From the NCBI RefSeq assembly GCF_016107305.1, contig NZ_RCVR01000004.1:62001-126000 (forward strand): a DNA stretch of 64,000 nucleotides, in the 5' to 3' direction. Below, piece after piece: positions 43,435-52,186 of this stretch. Position 1 is the first letter of the stretch; each line of letters opens with the position of its first letter. Below the pieces are notes generated by a model. The model was given only the letters and a program-made list of their open reading frames with translations, searched no databases and was not told where the DNA came from. The position numbers and the translations under genes are program-made. The stretch comes from Roseomonas sp. KE2513 (GTDB taxonomy: Bacteria > Pseudomonadota > Alphaproteobacteria > Acetobacterales > Acetobacteraceae).

Positions 43435-44322
43435 TCAGCGTAGCGTCGGGTCCAGCCGGTCCCGCAGCCAGTCGCCCAGGAGGCTGACCGAAAGCGTCGT
43501 GATTACGATCACCGAAGATGGCGCCAAGAGAATCCAGGGCGCGCGGGTCAGGTATTCCCGCCCGTATCCCACCATGTTGCCCAGCGAGGTCATCGGCGGC
43601 TGCACGCCGAGCCCTAGGAAGGAGAGGCCGCTCTCCAGCAGGATGATTTCGGGGAAAGCTAGTGTCATGGAGACGATGAGGGTGGAGGCGATGTTCGGCA
43701 GAACGTGCCGGCCATAGACCCGCCACGGCGAGGCGCCGAGCCCCGTCACGGCCGCCGCATATCCCTGCGAGCCCGCGCTGACCGCGAGCCCGCGAGCGAT
43801 GCGGGCGTAGCGCTCCCACCCGTTCAGGCCCAGCAGGCAGATGAACAGCGGCAGCGCGTTGCCAAAAAAGGCCAGCACGGCCAGCGCGAGGATGAGGAAG
43901 GGCATGGAGGCCTGGAAGTCCACCAGAGCCAGCACCGCCTGCTCCACAAGCCCTCGGAAATGGGCCGCGAGGAAGCCGAGCGTCACGCCGAGCACCGCGG
44001 AGATGGCGGTGGCCCCAAAGGCGATCAGCAGGCTCATCCGGATGGAGGTGATCAGGCGCGACAGCACGTCTCGCCCCAGCTCATCCGTGCCAAGCGCGTG
44101 CAGCCAGACCCCGCCCATGCCCACCGGCGGCGAGAGGCGGTTGCGCAGATCCAGCGCCGTGTAGGGAAAGGGGCTGAGAAGGTCGGCCGCGAAGGCCACC
44201 ACCAGCATCAGCACCAGCCACAGGATCGCCAGGACCACGAGCACCGGCACGCGGGCCTGCCGCCGCGCGGGAGGGGCCGAGACCGCCGGCGCGGGCATGG
44301 CGGAAAGAGGGATGTCGGACAT
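43435..44322 (-). CDS. DppC/OppC-type ABC transporter permease
   Basis: 295-residue inner-membrane permease of the peptide/nickel family. An OppC-type N-terminal helix (VLVVLAILWLVLMLVVAFAADLL) precedes HALGTDELGRDVLSRLITSIRMSL, and the EAA loop reads AAAVTGLGASPWRVYGRHVLPN. Last gene of the seven-gene leftward operon starting at the hydrolase at 52047. ATG 44322 shares one base with the upstream stop (TGATG). Confidence 0.93.
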   Translation of the reverse strand: MSDIPLSAMPAPAVSAPPARRQARVPVLVVLAILWLVLMLVVAFAADLLSPFPYTALDLRNRLSPPVGMGGVWLHALGTDELGRDVLSRLITSIRMSLLIAFGATAISAVLGVTLGFLAAHFRGLVEQAVLALVDFQASMPFLILALAVLAFFGNALPLFICLLGLNGWERYARIARGLAVSAGSQGYAAAVTGLGASPWRVYGRHVLPNIASTLIVSMTLAFPEIILLESGLSFLGLGVQPPMTSLGNMVGYGREYLTRAPWILLAPSSVIVITTLSVSLLGDWLRDRLDPTLR

Positions 44323-45257
44323 CAGGCGGTCGCCCCCCTGGGCGCCGAGCGGAGGCGTGGGTCGAGCACGCCGTAGAGAAGGTCCACCACGAGGTTCGCG
44401 CTTACCATCGTCGCGGCGACGAGGAGGAGGATGCACTGCACCACCGCCAGGTCCCGGTTGGCCACCGCCACCACCAGCAGCCGGCCGACGCCGGGCCAGG
44501 AGAAGACGCTCTCCACCACCACCGCGCCCGCGAGGAGGCTGCCGACCATGAAGCCGACGATGGTGACCGTCGGGATCGCCGCATTGGGCAGTGCGTGCCG
44601 GCGGACCGCCCGCGCCCAAGGCACGCCCTTGGCGAGCGCCGTGCGCATATAGGGTTGGCCCAATACCTCCAGCATGGCGGAGCGGGTGAAGCGCGCCAGC
44701 ACCGCGGCGCCTCCGATCCCGAGGGTGAGGACAGGCAGAACCGCGTGGCGCCAGCTCTCCTGCCCGCCGGAGGGCAGCCAGCCCAGTTGCACCGCGAAGA
44801 CGAGCACCAGCACAAGGCCCAGCACGAAGGAGGGCACGGTGAAGCCGGCCACCGCGAGCAGCATCACCGCTCGGTCCGCGAAGGAGTTGCGATGCAGCGC
44901 CGCGTAGATCCCGGCGGGAATGCCGAGGCCGAGCTTGATCGCCAGCGCCGGCAGCGTCAGCGCGAGGGTGGCTGGGATGCGCTCCGCCACCAGCTCGATC
45001 GCGGGCCGCCCGTCGCGCATGGACTGGCCGAGATCGCCGCGGAAGATCGCTGAGAAGTAGCGGAGATACTGCTCCCAGATCGGGTCGTTCAGCCCCCAGG
45101 CCTGGCGGAAGGCGGCGATCGCCTCCGGCGGCGCGTCGGCCGACATGATGAGCAGCGCTGGGTCGCCGGAGAGCCGAAGCACGACGAAGGCGAAGGTGAC
45201 CACCAGCACCATCGTCAGCAGCGCGCGGGAAACGCGCAGGCCGAGGAAGCGGAGCAT
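44322..45257 (-). CDS. DppB/OppB-type ABC transporter permease
   Basis: 311-residue permease. FLGLRVSRALLTMVLVVTFAFVVLRLSGDP is the characteristic first helix, and the EAA loop reads RTALAKGVPWARAVRRHALPNAAIP. It overlaps both neighbours by one base (TGATG junctions), which indicates tight translational coupling and a stoichiometric importer. Confidence 0.93.
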   Translation of the reverse strand: MLRFLGLRVSRALLTMVLVVTFAFVVLRLSGDPALLIMSADAPPEAIAAFRQAWGLNDPIWEQYLRYFSAIFRGDLGQSMRDGRPAIELVAERIPATLALTLPALAIKLGLGIPAGIYAALHRNSFADRAVMLLAVAGFTVPSFVLGLVLVLVFAVQLGWLPSGGQESWRHAVLPVLTLGIGGAAVLARFTRSAMLEVLGQPYMRTALAKGVPWARAVRRHALPNAAIPTVTIVGFMVGSLLAGAVVVESVFSWPGVGRLLVVAVANRDLAVVQCILLLVAATMVSANLVVDLLYGVLDPRLRSAPRGATA

Positions 45258-46276
45258 CAGGCGGCCTCCATCGCATTCTGCGGCAACCCAGCACCGGGCG
45301 CGGCTTCGCCCTGCGCCACATGGCAGGCGACCAGCCGTCCGTCGAGCGGGCGTCGCTTCAGGGCCGGCACCTCCCGCGCGCAGACGGAGGCGGCCACGGG
45401 GCAGCGCGGATGGAAGGCGCAGCCCGCGGGCCGTGCGACCGGGTTGGGCGGATCGCCCCGCAGCACTATGCGCCCGCCGCGCCGTCCCGGGTGGGGAATG
45501 GCGGAGACCAGCGCTTGAGCATAGGGGTGCGCCGGCGAGTGCAGCACCTCGTCGGGCTCGCCCTCCTCGACCACGCGACCGAGATACATCACGGCCACCC
45601 GGTGGCTCATCTGCCGCACCGCGCGCAGGTCGTGGCTGATGAAGAGCATGGCGACGCCGCTTCTCTGCTGCACTTCGGACAGCAGGTTCATCACTTGCGC
45701 CTGGATGGAGACGTCGAGCGCGCTGATCGGCTCGTCGCAGACGAGCAGGTCCGGCGAGGTAGCGAGGGCACGGGCGAGGACGGCGCGCTGCCGTTGCCCG
45801 CCGGAGAGCTCGTGCGGGTAGCGGCGGGCCTGGTCCGGCCGCAGCCCGACGCTCCGGAGTAGCGCCTCCACACGGCCCGGGCGGTCGGCCCGCGTCCCGA
45901 TGCCGTGGATCTCCAGCGGCTCTGCCACTTGCGTCCCAATATCGAGGCGCCGGTCCAGCGCTCCCAGCGGGTCCTGGTAGACCATCGCCATGCGCGCCCG
46001 CAGACGGCGCCATTCCGGTGTGCCGGGTGGCGGCATCCGCTCGTTGGCGAAGGCGATGCCACCGGAATCTGGCACCTCCAGACCCAACACCATGCGGCCG
46101 GTGGTGGACTTGCCGCAGCCGGATTCGCCTACCAATCCCAGCGTCTGCCCGCGCCGGAGCGTAAGGGAGACGCCGTCCACCGCCCGCACCTCCACCGGCC
46201 GGCCGAACATCCCGCGGCGCATCGTGTAGCGGCGGACGAGATCCTGCGCGTGCAGAAGGGTTTCGTCCCCGGTCAT
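45257..46276 (-). CDS. DppF/OppF-type ABC transporter ATP-binding protein
   Basis: 339-residue ATPase. Walker A is GESGCGKST, the signature is LSGGQRQRAVLARAL, and Walker B is LLVCDEPISALDVS. The C-terminal oligopeptide-transporter extension has the cysteine-containing GCAFHPRCPVAASVC motif, a possible 4Fe-4S site. It pairs with the adjacent DppD-like ATPase. Confidence 0.94.
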   Translation of the reverse strand: MTGDETLLHAQDLVRRYTMRRGMFGRPVEVRAVDGVSLTLRRGQTLGLVGESGCGKSTTGRMVLGLEVPDSGGIAFANERMPPPGTPEWRRLRARMAMVYQDPLGALDRRLDIGTQVAEPLEIHGIGTRADRPGRVEALLRSVGLRPDQARRYPHELSGGQRQRAVLARALATSPDLLVCDEPISALDVSIQAQVMNLLSEVQQRSGVAMLFISHDLRAVRQMSHRVAVMYLGRVVEEGEPDEVLHSPAHPYAQALVSAIPHPGRRGGRIVLRGDPPNPVARPAGCAFHPRCPVAASVCAREVPALKRRPLDGRLVACHVAQGEAAPGAGLPQNAMEAA

Positions 46277-47256
46277 GCGCTCATCAACTCCCGCGCGGCG
46301 CCCTCGGGCAGCGGCCGGATGCAGGCAGCCCTGTGCGCGGGCGCTACGGTGGAAAGCCGCGGTACCGCCACGTCGCAGCCAGCCACATGGCGCGGGCAGC
46401 GTGGGGCATAGGGGCAGCCCGGCGGCATGGCCCAGGGCTCCGGCACGCCACCGGGAATGGCCGCCAGCGGCCGGCGCGGCCCGTCGATGGGCGGCAGCGC
46501 GGCGAGCAGCCCTGCGGCATAGGGATGCGCCGGTGCGGCGAAGAGGTCGGATGCGGCCGTCTCCTCCACGATGCGCCCGGCATACATGACGCAGACGCGC
46601 TCGCAGGTCTCGGCGACCACGCCGAGGTCGTGTGAAATGAGAACGAGGGCCATGCCGCTATCCCGCCGGATTTCCGCCAGCAGCTCCAGGATCTGCGCCT
46701 GGATGGTGACATCGAGCGCCGTGGTAGGCTCATCCGCCACCAGCAGCTCGGGTGAGCCAGCAAGAGCCATGGCGATCATCACACGCTGGTTTTGCCCGCC
46801 CGAGAGCTCGTGCGGATAGGCATCGAGCCGCCGCCGCGCATCGGGCATGCCCACACGGTCCAGCAGGCGCCGCGCCTCCTCCCGTGCGGCGGCGCCGCTC
46901 ATGCCGCGGTGCAGGCCCAGCGCCTCGGTGATCTGCCGCCCGAGCCGATGGACGGGGTTGAGGCTGCTGGCCGGATCCTGGAAGATCATGGCGACCCGCC
47001 CGCCGCGCACCCGGTCCAGGGTAGCCGGTGGCGCGTGCAGGATCTCCGCGCCATCCAGCCGCACGCTGCCGCCGACACGTGCCTTGCCCGGCAGCAGGCC
47101 AAGCGCGGCGAGCCAGGTCACGGACTTCCCGCAGCCCGATTCCCCCACCAGCGCAACGGCCTCGCCGCGCCCGACGGAGAGGTCCACGCCGCGCAGCGCC
47201 GGTACCCCGTCGAAGGCGGCCGTCAGGCCGGTGATCTCAACCAGCGGCGGCCTCAC
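46273..47256 (-). CDS. DppD/OppD-type ABC transporter ATP-binding protein
   Basis: 327-residue ATPase. Walker A is GESGCGKSV, the signature is [15 protein letters not shown], and Walker B is [14 protein letters not shown]. The C-terminal [15 protein letters not shown] motif again suggests an iron-sulfur site. It overlaps its neighbours by 4 bp on both sides. Confidence 0.94.
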   Translation of the reverse strand: MRPPLVEITGLTAAFDGVPALRGVDLSVGRGEAVALVGESGCGKSVTWLAALGLLPGKARVGGSVRLDGAEILHAPPATLDRVRGGRVAMIFQDPASSLNPVHRLGRQITEALGLHRGMSGAAAREEARRLLDRVGMPDARRRLDAYPHELSGGQNQRVMIAMALAGSPELLVADEPTTALDVTIQAQILELLAEIRRDSGMALVLISHDLGVVAETCERVCVMYAGRIVEETAASDLFAAPAHPYAAGLLAALPPIDGPRRPLAAIPGGVPEPWAMPPGCPYAPRCPRHVAGCDVAVPRLSTVAPAHRAACIRPLPEGAARELMSA

Positions 47257-48884
47257 GCAGCCCAGTTCCGAGCAGAGAAGTCCATGAAGAAAGACGCGCC
47301 GGGCTTCCAGGGCAGGTCGCGCCGCTTGGCGGTAAAGTTCAAGGTCTGGTGCAGCACCGTGTAGCCGGGATCCTCGCGCTCGATGATCTCGAGCATGCGA
47401 CGGAAGGCATGGCGCCGCTCATCCAGCGACATGGAGCCCTCCAGCACGGACGAGAGGCGTCCGAACTCCTCGTTCCGCCACTCGTTGATCTGCCACTGCT
47501 GCCCCTCGGGCCCGTGCGCGCTGGTCAGGGAGGAGACGGGATCGTTAAAGGCTGCCGAATTCGACCAGTCGCGAACCCCGCGCCCTGTGGCTGTCCCGCC
47601 ACCCTGGTTAGAAAGAACCTGCGGGAAGTTCTCCTTCATCTCGATGACGACGTTCAGCCCCACCGCGCGCCAGCCCTCCACGAGGATCTGCGCTGTCGGG
47701 ACCTGCGCCGTGTAGTAGTTGTTCAGCAGGCGGTAGGGGATCGGCTCGCCCTTGTAGCCGGCCTCCCGCAACAGGCGGCGTGCTTCGGCCGGGTCATGCC
47801 GCGGCGCCTCCCAATCCGCGATCAGCATGGGTCCGTAGAAGTCGAACTGCTCGCCGCGTGGAACGGCCGCCTGCCCCGCCCAAAGCGCGTCCACGATCGC
47901 TTTTCGGTCGATCGCGTGGGTGAAGGCGCGGCGAACGCGGGCATCGCGGAGTTGCGGGTGGTTCTTGTCGAAGACCGTGATACGGTGGTTCATGATCGGC
48001 CCGCCAACCACCTCGTGCCGGGCGGAGCGCTCGAAGGCGCCGATCTGGTCGGGCGGGATGTCGCAGGCGAAGTCGGCCTCGCCCGAGAGGAGCATGTTGA
48101 TACGGCTCGCGACCTCCGGCACCTCCACGAAGCGGATCCCGCGGAGCGGCGGGCGGCCCCGCCAGTGGTCGTCATGCGCCACCAGCGTCAGCGATTGGTC
48201 CGGCCGGAACTCAGCGACCTTGTAGGGGCCGGTGCCGACCGGCCGACGCGCCCAGTCGAGCCAGGAGGATGAAGCCTCGAACCCCGCGCCCGAGAGAACC
48301 ATCCCTGTCGTGCGCGAGAGGCGCCCCTCCAGCGCTGGATCCGCAACCTTGTTGACGAAGCGCACGGTGCGCGCGTCCACCACCTCTATCCGCTCGAAGC
48401 CAGGATAGGTGCGCCGGGCAATGGCCGCTGCCTCTGGCGGTGGGGCCTTGCCCTGCGTGCGGCCGGGAACATTGCCGAAGAGGTTGCGTGCGGCCGTGGG
48501 ATCTGGCCTCCACATGCGCTCGGGCCCGAAGGAGAAGACCACGTCCTCCGCGGTCATCTCCCGCCCGTCGTGAAAGCGCACGCCGGGGCGCAGCTCCAGC
48601 TCCAGGGTTCCATCGTCTACGCGGCGCCAGGCACTGGCAAGGCCGGGTTGAAGACGCAGATCGCCGAGCCAGTCCTGCTCGATCAGCGCCTCGCCGTAGG
48701 AGCCGCCGTGGCGGGTGCCCACGTTCGACTGCTCGCGCAGGGTCTCCAGCGTGTTGCTGTTGGCGATCTTCTGCACTGCCACCGTGACGGACAGTCGCTG
48801 GTCCGCCTGCGCGATGGCAAAGCGTGGCAGAACGAGTGACGCGCCGGCGGAGGCCAGCGCGGCGCGGCGCGAAAGGCGTGCCAT
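47253..48884 (-). CDS. Peptide-type ABC transporter solute-binding protein (second of a tandem pair)
   Basis: 543-residue SBP_bac_5 family receptor with a twin-arginine-like leader (LSRRAALASAGASLVLPRFAIAQ). The mature domain shows LELRPGVRFHDGREMTAEDVVFSF, HDDHWRGRPPLRGIRFVEVPEVASRINMLLSGE and RDARVRRAFTHAIDRKAIVD. It is clearly duplicated from the gene upstream (shared PRFAIAQADQR and NTLE.LREQSNVG). ATG 48884 shares one base with that gene's stop. Confidence 0.93.
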   Translation of the reverse strand: MARLSRRAALASAGASLVLPRFAIAQADQRLSVTVAVQKIANSNTLETLREQSNVGTRHGGSYGEALIEQDWLGDLRLQPGLASAWRRVDDGTLELELRPGVRFHDGREMTAEDVVFSFGPERMWRPDPTAARNLFGNVPGRTQGKAPPPEAAAIARRTYPGFERIEVVDARTVRFVNKVADPALEGRLSRTTGMVLSGAGFEASSSWLDWARRPVGTGPYKVAEFRPDQSLTLVAHDDHWRGRPPLRGIRFVEVPEVASRINMLLSGEADFACDIPPDQIGAFERSARHEVVGGPIMNHRITVFDKNHPQLRDARVRRAFTHAIDRKAIVDALWAGQAAVPRGEQFDFYGPMLIADWEAPRHDPAEARRLLREAGYKGEPIPYRLLNNYYTAQVPTAQILVEGWRAVGLNVVIEMKENFPQVLSNQGGGTATGRGVRDWSNSAAFNDPVSSLTSAHGPEGQQWQINEWRNEEFGRLSSVLEGSMSLDERRHAFRRMLEIIEREDPGYTVLHQTLNFTAKRRDLPWKPGASFFMDFSARNWAA

Positions 48885-50512
48885 CACCCGCCCCAGTTGC
48901 CCTGGCGGAAGTCCATAGCGAAGGCGGGCGCCGCGCGCCACCTGATGTCCCGTCGCTTGGCCGTGAAGGTCGCGTTCTGGTGCAGCACGGTATAGGCGGG
49001 GTCCTCGCGCTCGGCGATCTCCAGCATGCGTCGGAAGGCGGCCTTGCGGCGCGCACGGTCCGTCCCCGTTTCCAGCTCGACCGAGAGGCGGTTCAGCTCG
49101 TCGTTGCTGTACTCGCCCACCTGTTGCTGCTGGCCGTTCGGCCCGTGCTGCGCGACAAGCGAGGAGACAGGATCGTTGAAGGGCGCTGAATTGGACCAGT
49201 CACGCACGGCGCGGGTGTCGCCCCGCTCGAGGATCTGGGACCAATTCTCCTTCATGTCGATGGAGACGTTCAGCCCCACTTGCCGCCACATCTCAACCAG
49301 GACCTGCGCGGTGGGCGTCTGGTTCGTGTAGTAGTTGTTCAGCAGGCGATAAGGGATCGGCGCGCCGCGGTAGCCGGCCTCACGCAGCAGCCGCCGTGCC
49401 TCCGCCGGGTCATAGCGCGGCACCTCCCAGTCGGAGACGAGCATCTCGCCGTAGTAGTCGAACTGCAACCCTCGCGGCACGACCGTGCGGCCGCCCCAGA
49501 GGCTGTCCACGATCGCCTTGCGGTCGATCGCATGGGTGAAGGCCCGGCGCACGCGGGCGTCACGCAGCTGCGGGTGGTTCTTGTCGAAGCAGGTGAGCCG
49601 GTGGTTCAGAATGGTGCCGCCCTGCACCTCGTAGGCCCGGTCGCGCTCGATCCCGTCGATCTGGTCAGGAGGGATGTCGCAGGCGAACTGCACCTCCCCC
49701 GTGCGGAGCATGTTGATGCGCGCCGCCACCTCCGGCACCTCGAGGAAGCGGATCTGCCGCAGCGGCGGGCGGCCGCCCCAGTACTCGTCATGGGCCACGA
49801 GCGTCAGGGAGTGGTCGGGGCGGAACTCCACGACCTTGTAGGGTCCGGTGAGGACAGGCTTGCGCGCCCATTCGAACCAGCCCGCGGCCTCCTGATAGGC
49901 GCGGCGGGAGATAACTTCGCTGCCGAAGCGCGAGAGTCGTCCCTCCAGCGTGACATCGGGTGTCGCGTTGTGGAAGCGCACGGTGCGCGCATCCACCACC
50001 TCCACCCGCTCCAGCGCGGGCCAGGAGCGCCGGGCGACGCCCGTCACCTCCGCCGGCAACTCGCGCTGCGCGGGGGAAGGGATAATGTCGCCGCGGATGG
50101 AGATGGTTCGGCCCTGCGCCGTCGGCTGGGTATCGCCGAACATGCGCTCCCGGCCGAAGGAGAATGCCACGTCCTCGGCCGTCATGATGTCGCCGTTGTG
50201 GAAGCGCACGCCGTCGCGCAGCGTCAGCTCCACGACATTGTCCGAGATCCGGCGCCAACTCGTCGCCAGAGCCGGCACCGTCTTCAGCTCGTTCAGCCAG
50301 TCGCGGCCAATCAGCGGCTCCCACAAAGAGGAGAAGAAGATCCGTTCGCCGACGTTGGATTGCTCGCGCAGCACCTCAAGCGTGTTGCTGTTGGAGATCT
50401 TCTGCACGGCGATGGAGATGGAGGGTCGCTGATCCGCCTGGGCGATGGCGAAGCGCGGTAGCGAGGCCGCAGCGGCGGCCCCGAGAAGCAGGTTGCGGCG
50501 GGAGGCGATCAT
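48884..50512 (-). CDS. Peptide-type ABC transporter solute-binding protein (first of a tandem pair)
   Basis: 542-residue SBP_bac_5 receptor with the leader ASRRNLLLGAAAAASLPRFAIAQ (twin-arginine-like). Conserved segments include LTLRDGVRFHNGDIMTAEDVAFSFGRERMFG and DARVRRAFTHAIDRKAIVDSLWGG. It lies between the hydrolase gene (4-bp overlap) and its own paralogue. Two receptors for one permease suggest two related ligands or specialised binding ranges. Confidence 0.93.
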   Translation of the reverse strand: MIASRRNLLLGAAAAASLPRFAIAQADQRPSISIAVQKISNSNTLEVLREQSNVGERIFFSSLWEPLIGRDWLNELKTVPALATSWRRISDNVVELTLRDGVRFHNGDIMTAEDVAFSFGRERMFGDTQPTAQGRTISIRGDIIPSPAQRELPAEVTGVARRSWPALERVEVVDARTVRFHNATPDVTLEGRLSRFGSEVISRRAYQEAAGWFEWARKPVLTGPYKVVEFRPDHSLTLVAHDEYWGGRPPLRQIRFLEVPEVAARINMLRTGEVQFACDIPPDQIDGIERDRAYEVQGGTILNHRLTCFDKNHPQLRDARVRRAFTHAIDRKAIVDSLWGGRTVVPRGLQFDYYGEMLVSDWEVPRYDPAEARRLLREAGYRGAPIPYRLLNNYYTNQTPTAQVLVEMWRQVGLNVSIDMKENWSQILERGDTRAVRDWSNSAPFNDPVSSLVAQHGPNGQQQQVGEYSNDELNRLSVELETGTDRARRKAAFRRMLEIAEREDPAYTVLHQNATFTAKRRDIRWRAAPAFAMDFRQGNWGG

Positions 50513-52047
50513 GATGCGCGTTCCTCGAGGCCTTGGGGGGTCGCACGGAAATGGGTTAGCGTCCGCTCGGCATGGGACATGCGGTGTGACAGCGCGCGCT
50601 GCGCGTAGTCACGCACGACCGCGGCTTGAGCGGGGTCGCCGGCTAGGTCGGTGAAGCAATGCGGGTCCTTCTCCAGGTCGAAGAGAAGGGGCGGAAGCGC
50701 GGCGAAGTGGACGTACTTCCATCGCTTGTCCTGCACGACACAGAGGGAGCAATCATCCATCGAGAGGCCGAGATCATCCTCGGGGCGGGAATAGAAAACG
50801 TCGCGGAAGTCATACTCGTAGAACAGATGCTGGCGCCATTTCGCGGGCCTCTTGCCAGCGACGAGCGGCAGCAGCGAATGGCCGTCGCAAGCACGCGGGG
50901 CCTCACCGCCCAGCCATTCGAGGATTGTCGGCATCACATCCACGCTCTCGGTGAAAGCGTCCTCGATGCGGCCAGCCGCCCCTGGTGCATCGGGATCCTT
51001 GATCACCAGCGGGATGCGGAAGCTTTCATCGTGGTACCCGACCTTACCGAGCAGGTAGTGGTCGCCGAGTTGCTCCCCATGGTCGGAAGTGAAGATGACA
51101 AGCGTGTCCTTCCACTGCCCCGTCTTGTCGAGATGCGCGATCACCTGACCGAGCGCCGCGTCCACTTCCGAGATCATGCCGCTGTATGTCGCGCGCATCT
51201 GAGCGACGGCCCCAGGGTTCAGCTCCGTCGCGGCGCCGCCGGCACCGTGGAAGAAGGAGCCTTGGCTGATGCCGCGAAGATAGAAATCCACCAAAGGGTG
51301 CTGCGCCGCTTCCTCCCGCCAAGTGGCAGCGCGGCGGAGCGGCGGCATGTCGTCCGGCCGGTACATCGCGTGGTAGGGTGAGGGCGCGATGAAGGGCGGG
51401 TGCGGGCGGTAGTAGCCGAGGTGCAGGAACCAGGGCTTGCCGTTGCGTCCCTTGAGGTAGGTCAGTGCCCGCTCGGTGAAATAGGCGGTGTCCGAGAGGT
51501 CGGCGGGAATGCGGCTCGGCCGCGCCGTGACACCGGGGAGATGGTCCTCGCCCTCCGGCAGCCAGATGTCCTCGCGGTTTTCGGGCAGCACGTAGCCCTT
51601 CTGCGCCAGCCAACCAAAATACCCGTCCATGCTCGGCTCGAAGGCGCCGACGGCGCGGAAGCCGTCCATGAGGTCGCCGAGCGTGGTGAAGCGCGGGTCG
51701 AGCTGCCCTGTGCTGCGCGGGTCCGGCGTGGTGGTGGTATAGCCGATCAGGGCCGGGTCATAGCCGATGCGGCGCAGCTCCTTCGCCAGGTTGCTGTGCC
51801 GTGCATCGAGCGGCACCGTGTTCTGCACGGCACGGTGGTTCATCAGGTACAGGCCGGTCAGCAGGCTTGCGCGCGCGGGGCCGCAGGGAACGGTGTTCGT
51901 AACGTGGTTGCGGAAGGTCACGCCCTCGCGGCAGAGCCGGTTGAGGTTCGGTGTCTTCAGGAAGCCGGCGCCGAGCGCGGGCACGAAATCCGCGCGCCAC
52001 TGATCGACGACGACAAGCAGGACATTGCGTAGCTGTTTGGAAGGCAT
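50509..52047 (-). CDS. Sulfatase-fold phosphonate monoester hydrolase / phosphodiesterase-like enzyme
   Basis: 512-residue alkaline-phosphatase-superfamily hydrolase. The N-terminal metal Asp is in LLVVVDQWRADF; the formylglycine-type site VPCGPARASLLTGLYLMNHRAVQNTVPLD has the CxPxR core. A second metal site is FTSDHGEQLGDHYLLGKVGYHDESFRIPLVIKD, and the C-terminal CDGHSLLPLV...EYDFRDVFY matches bacterial phosphonate monoester hydrolases (PMH/PehA) rather than ordinary arylsulfatases. These enzymes cleave phosphonate monoesters, phosphodiesters and some sulfates. No signal peptide, so it should act in the cytoplasm on imported substrate. First gene of the importer operon. Confidence 0.9.
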   Translation of the reverse strand: MPSKQLRNVLLVVVDQWRADFVPALGAGFLKTPNLNRLCREGVTFRNHVTNTVPCGPARASLLTGLYLMNHRAVQNTVPLDARHSNLAKELRRIGYDPALIGYTTTTPDPRSTGQLDPRFTTLGDLMDGFRAVGAFEPSMDGYFGWLAQKGYVLPENREDIWLPEGEDHLPGVTARPSRIPADLSDTAYFTERALTYLKGRNGKPWFLHLGYYRPHPPFIAPSPYHAMYRPDDMPPLRRAATWREEAAQHPLVDFYLRGISQGSFFHGAGGAATELNPGAVAQMRATYSGMISEVDAALGQVIAHLDKTGQWKDTLVIFTSDHGEQLGDHYLLGKVGYHDESFRIPLVIKDPDAPGAAGRIEDAFTESVDVMPTILEWLGGEAPRACDGHSLLPLVAGKRPAKWRQHLFYEYDFRDVFYSRPEDDLGLSMDDCSLCVVQDKRWKYVHFAALPPLLFDLEKDPHCFTDLAGDPAQAAVVRDYAQRALSHRMSHAERTLTHFRATPQGLEERAS

Positions 52048-52108
52048 GGGACGGTGCGGGTGCTCTCGTGGGCGAGCGGCGCTCTAGCCGCTGATCCACG
52101 ACAGGCTG

Positions 52109-52137
52109 AAGTCATTCGAATGTCAGTCCTGTGTCAC
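52109..52137 (+). promoter_or_regulatory. Pho-box-like 11-bp repeats upstream of the PMH/importer operon
   Basis: Half-sites AAGTCAT, ATGTCAG and GTGTCAC are spaced by exactly 11 bp (52109, 52120, 52131), 62-90 bp upstream of the hydrolase start. They read on the plus strand, opposite to the operon. The central CATTCGAATG is also a 10-bp palindrome, so another regulator is possible. Confidence 0.45.
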
Positions 52138-52186
52138 CAGCCGCGCCTGGTACATCCGCCTGCCGACCCGCATGTCGCGGGCTTGC

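Noticed and set aside
43435-45321. 628-codon frame as one long permease fusion
   Set aside because: Only the last 295 codons are a permease; the upstream part is an out-of-frame reading of the DppB-like gene.
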